Positions 62,104 to 64,000 of a DNA stretch of 64,000 nt are shown here, piece by piece. Source of the DNA: Myxococcus landrumus (GTDB taxonomy: Bacteria > Myxococcota > Myxococcia > Myxococcales > Myxococcaceae). The first letter of the stretch is position 1. Each line of letters begins with the position of its first letter. The notes under the pieces are model-generated. The model saw only the letters and a list, made by a program, of their open reading frames with translations, had not been told where the DNA came from and searched no databases. The stretch lies in the NCBI RefSeq assembly GCF_017301635.1, contig NZ_CP071091.1:7990501-8054500 (forward strand), read 5' to 3'. The position numbers and the translations under genes are program-made.

Positions 62104-62514
62104 ATGAACCAGGGAAACATGCGCCGCTGGCTCCTGCCCGGTGCGCTCGTCATGGCGTCACTGCTGGGTACCGCGTGTCAGCGCGAGAAGGCCCGGTGGC
62201 GCGAAGAGGTTCCCAAGGCCGGTGGCCCCTACCAGGGCATCGCCAATGACGCACAGCCCTTGAGCAGCTTTGGCCCAGGGACGGGTGGCGCGGGGACACC
62301 CCACATCGCTCCCGTGCAGGACCGCGTCGGCGAGAACCTGCCGCCCACCGCCGTGGACAACGTTCCGCCCCGCTTGGAGCCAGGCATCGCCGCGGGCGAC
62401 CCGGACGCCATCCTCAAGTTCCAGCAGGAGGAACAGAAGCAGGCCGAGGAGCTTCAGCCCGCCCAAGGGCAGCCAAAGCCCTCACAGAAGACAAACCCAG
62501 GACAGACTCACTGA
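62104..62514 (+). CDS. Hypothetical lipoprotein
   Basis: 136 residues from the ATG at 62104. Lipobox LLGTACQRE. The mature part is short, hydrophilic and rich in Pro, Gly and Gln (AQPLSSFGPGTGGAGTPHIAP, then ILKFQQEEQKQAEELQPAQG), probably disordered. No family recognised. A later ATG (MRRWLLPGALV) five codons in is possible. Resembles the preceding gene in being a small, low-complexity lipoprotein. Confidence 0.72.
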   Translation: MNQGNMRRWLLPGALVMASLLGTACQREKARWREEVPKAGGPYQGIANDAQPLSSFGPGTGGAGTPHIAPVQDRVGENLPPTAVDNVPPRLEPGIAAGDPDAILKFQQEEQKQAEELQPAQGQPKPSQKTNPGQTH

Positions 62515-62527
62515 GTCCACGCGGGGC

Positions 62528-62548
62528 GGCCCCTCTCGTCGAGGGGCC
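62528..62548. terminator. Bidirectional hairpin between lipoprotein gene and nagZ
   Basis: GGCCCCTC (62528-62535) and GAGGGGCC (62541-62548), perfect arms with a TCGTC loop, between convergent genes. Confidence 0.7.
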
Positions 62549-62557
62549 CGCTCGCGG

Positions 62558-63664
62558 TCAGCGCGCCGCGACCATGACCTCGGTCGGGTCCTTCCCCACG
62601 AACGCGCTGTCGAGCCCCTGGGCCAGCTCCTGGTGCTCCGCGCTGCCCAGCGTCGCGAGGCGGTCCTCCGCCGGATGCGCGAAGCGCGCCGAGAGCACAT
62701 CGAGCCTGCGGTGCGCTTCCTGGATGCGCTCGCGCGGGATGCGGCCGGACTCCACCGCCTTCACCACCGCCTCGATGGCGCGACGCTGCACGTCCGCATG
62801 GTGGCACACGAGGAACAGGTCCACGCCCGCCATCGTGCCGCGCACCGCCGCCTCCTCCACCGTGTAGTGGTCCGCGATGGCCTTCATCTCCAGGTCATCA
62901 CTCACCAGCACGCCGTCGAACCCCAGCTCCTCGCGCAGCACCCGCGCCAGCACGCGCTCGCTCATCGTCGCGGGCACATCCTTGTCCAGCGCGTCGAACA
63001 TCACGTGCGCCGTCATCACCGACGCCAGCCGCGCCTGGGCAAACGCCCGGAAGGGCACCAGCTCCACCTGCCGCAGCCGCTCCAGGTCATGCGTCAGCCG
63101 AGGCAGCGTCAGGTGGCTGTCCGTCGTCGTATCCCCGTGCCCTGGGAAGTGCTTGCCGCAGGACGCGACACCGCCCGCCTCCAGCCCGCGAGCGAGCGCC
63201 ACACCCAGCCGCGCCACCTCCTGCGCCTCACGGCTGGGGCTCCGGTCCCCAATCACCGGGTTGGCCGGATTGGTGTCCACATCCAGCACCGGCGCGAAGT
63301 CCCAATCGAAGCCCACCGCGCGCAGCTCATGCGCGAGCAGCCGGCCCACGCGCTCCACCAACTGCGCATCACCCCGTTGCCCCAGCTCGCGCATGGACGG
63401 CAGCGTGGTGAAGGGCGCGCCGCGCAGCCGCGCCACGCGTCCACCCTCCTGGTCCACCGAGAGGATGAAGGGCCGGCCCGCGCGTGTCTTCACCTCGCGG
63501 CACAGCGCGGCGGTCTCCTGGGCCGTCCCCACGTTGCGCTTGAAGAGGATGGCGCCATAGATGCCGTCATCCATCAGCGCCGCGAAGTCGGCGTCGATGC
63601 GGGTCCCAGGAAAGCCCACCATGAAGAGGCGGGCACAGTCACGGTAGAGGGCGGAGGTGGTCAC
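62558..63664 (-). CDS. nagZ: GH3 beta-N-acetylhexosaminidase (NagZ-like)
   Basis: 368 residues from a GTG at 63664; an ATG at 63718 would add 18 residues that do not match the family. The GH3 barrel shows GFPGTRIDADFAALMDDGIYGAILFKRNVG (in parts), LSVDQEGGRVARL, NPVIGDRSPS, the NagZ-specific catalytic His loop KHFPGHGDT, and VLVSDDLEMKAI with the nucleophile Asp. NagZ cuts GlcNAc from GlcNAc-anhydroMurNAc peptides in the cytoplasm during cell-wall recycling. It lies far from, but works in the same pathway as, the murQ gene in this window. Confidence 0.92.
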   Translation of the reverse strand: MTTSALYRDCARLFMVGFPGTRIDADFAALMDDGIYGAILFKRNVGTAQETAALCREVKTRAGRPFILSVDQEGGRVARLRGAPFTTLPSMRELGQRGDAQLVERVGRLLAHELRAVGFDWDFAPVLDVDTNPANPVIGDRSPSREAQEVARLGVALARGLEAGGVASCGKHFPGHGDTTTDSHLTLPRLTHDLERLRQVELVPFRAFAQARLASVMTAHVMFDALDKDVPATMSERVLARVLREELGFDGVLVSDDLEMKAIADHYTVEEAAVRGTMAGVDLFLVCHHADVQRRAIEAVVKAVESGRIPRERIQEAHRRLDVLSARFAHPAEDRLATLGSAEHQELAQGLDSAFVGKDPTEVMVAAR

Positions 63665-63786
63665 GGGCGGAGTCTCGCAGAACCTGGGGCCGGACTGGAC
63701 GGAGTTCTGTGACCACATCCACCGGGCGTCGCCTGCTCGTCACCACCCTGGGGCACCTGTCCTCTGGTCGGCATCCAGGCCCTGGG

Positions 63787-63804
63787 CTCCCTGTTCCCAG
63801 GGAG
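63787..63804. terminator. Small hairpin upstream of the DUF488 gene
   Basis: CTCCCTG (63787-63793) and CAGGGAG (63798-63804), perfect 7-bp arms, 4-base loop. It lies in a 244-base gap between the divergent nagZ and DUF488 starts with no other gene seen. Role unclear; could be chance. Confidence 0.3.
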
Positions 63805-63908
63805 GACTCGCGAGCCCCCATGCCGCATCCCTACGTTGAGGCGAACCCGCGGTGGCGCCACGCCAGGACAGGCGCCTGTCCGCCCACTCACCCAGGGAGC
63901 TCCGGGCG

Positions 63909-64000
63909 ATGATTCAAATCGAGCGCGTCTATCACCACCTGGAGCCAGGGGACTCGGAGGGCACGCGCTTCCTCGTGGAGCGGCTGTGGCCTCGGGGCAT
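63909..64000 (+). CDS. DUF488 family protein, N-terminus only
   Basis: The ATG at 63909 opens a frame to the window end (30 codons). IERVYHH and GTRFLVERLWPRG match the DUF488/YeaO start, whose usual length is about 115-120 residues. The rest is outside the window. The family has a conserved Cys/Arg core of unknown function. Confidence 0.75.
   Translation, partial: MIQIERVYHHLEPGDSEGTRFLVERLWPRG

Overview
The window comes from a very GC-rich genome with strong third-position GC bias, dense and mostly non-overlapping genes, many predicted lipoproteins, and MYXO-CTERM-like C-terminal anchors (a Gly/Cys-rich motif, a hydrophobic segment, then an Arg tail). Together with type III polyketide, GAF/response-regulator-like and histone-H1-tail features, this points to a myxobacterium (Myxococcota, suborder Cystobacterineae; Myxococcus, Corallococcus, Archangium or Cystobacter type). 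No rRNA, CRISPR array, insertion sequence or confident tRNA was seen.

Left part (1-12.6 kb): an RCC1-repeat lipoprotein cut by the window edge, a membrane-anchored class III nucleotide cyclase, prolyl-tRNA synthetase, several conserved small proteins, an HtrA/Deg-type lipoprotein protease, and a MarR regulator divergent from a molybdate ABC transporter operon (modABC).

Centre (12.6-31 kb): an amino-sugar catabolic locus. It holds two secreted GH18 chitinases, a GH20 hexosaminidase, a LamB-like porin, a complete sugar phosphotransferase relay (one EIIA-HPr-EI fusion plus an EIIC-EIIB-EIIB permease), NagA, a SIS-type glucosamine-6-phosphate deaminase, a GntR repressor, the MurNAc-6-P etherase MurQ and an ECF sigma factor. 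The parts form a path from polymer outside the cell, through the porin and PTS, to fructose-6-phosphate. MurQ adds MurNAc from peptidoglycan. The GntR gene and murQ are divergent, and three 14-bp boxes lie between them, the last just downstream of the -10 of a good promoter.

Right of centre (31-45 kb): a TetR/DUF1304 pair, a class C beta-lactamase-like hydrolase of somewhat different codon use, a subtilisin-like protease, glgC, then a Fur-box-centred divergent pair (siderophore-interacting flavoprotein versus HmuY-like haem-binding lipoprotein with a translationally coupled HExxH protease). Next comes a five-gene operon (type III PKS, ICMT-like methyltransferase, acyl carrier protein, fatty acyl-AMP ligase, FAD oxidoreductase) that looks like an alkylpyrone/alkylresorcinol-type lipid pathway.

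Right part (45-64 kb): metallo-hydrolase, DoxX-like membrane protein, RecX, a LysR/aldo-keto reductase divergent pair, a tandem pair of Uma2 nucleases, a three-gene set resembling the mycobacterial decaprenyl-phosphoryl-arabinose pathway (HAD-UbiA fusion, DprE1-like, DprE2-like), a methyltransferase, a response regulator with DUF4388, a NicO-type metal transporter opposite a His-tailed lipoprotein, a peroxiredoxin with a histone-H1-like tail, two small lipoproteins, NagZ (GH3) and the start of a DUF488 gene. Function calls rest on motif recognition by eye; no database search was run.
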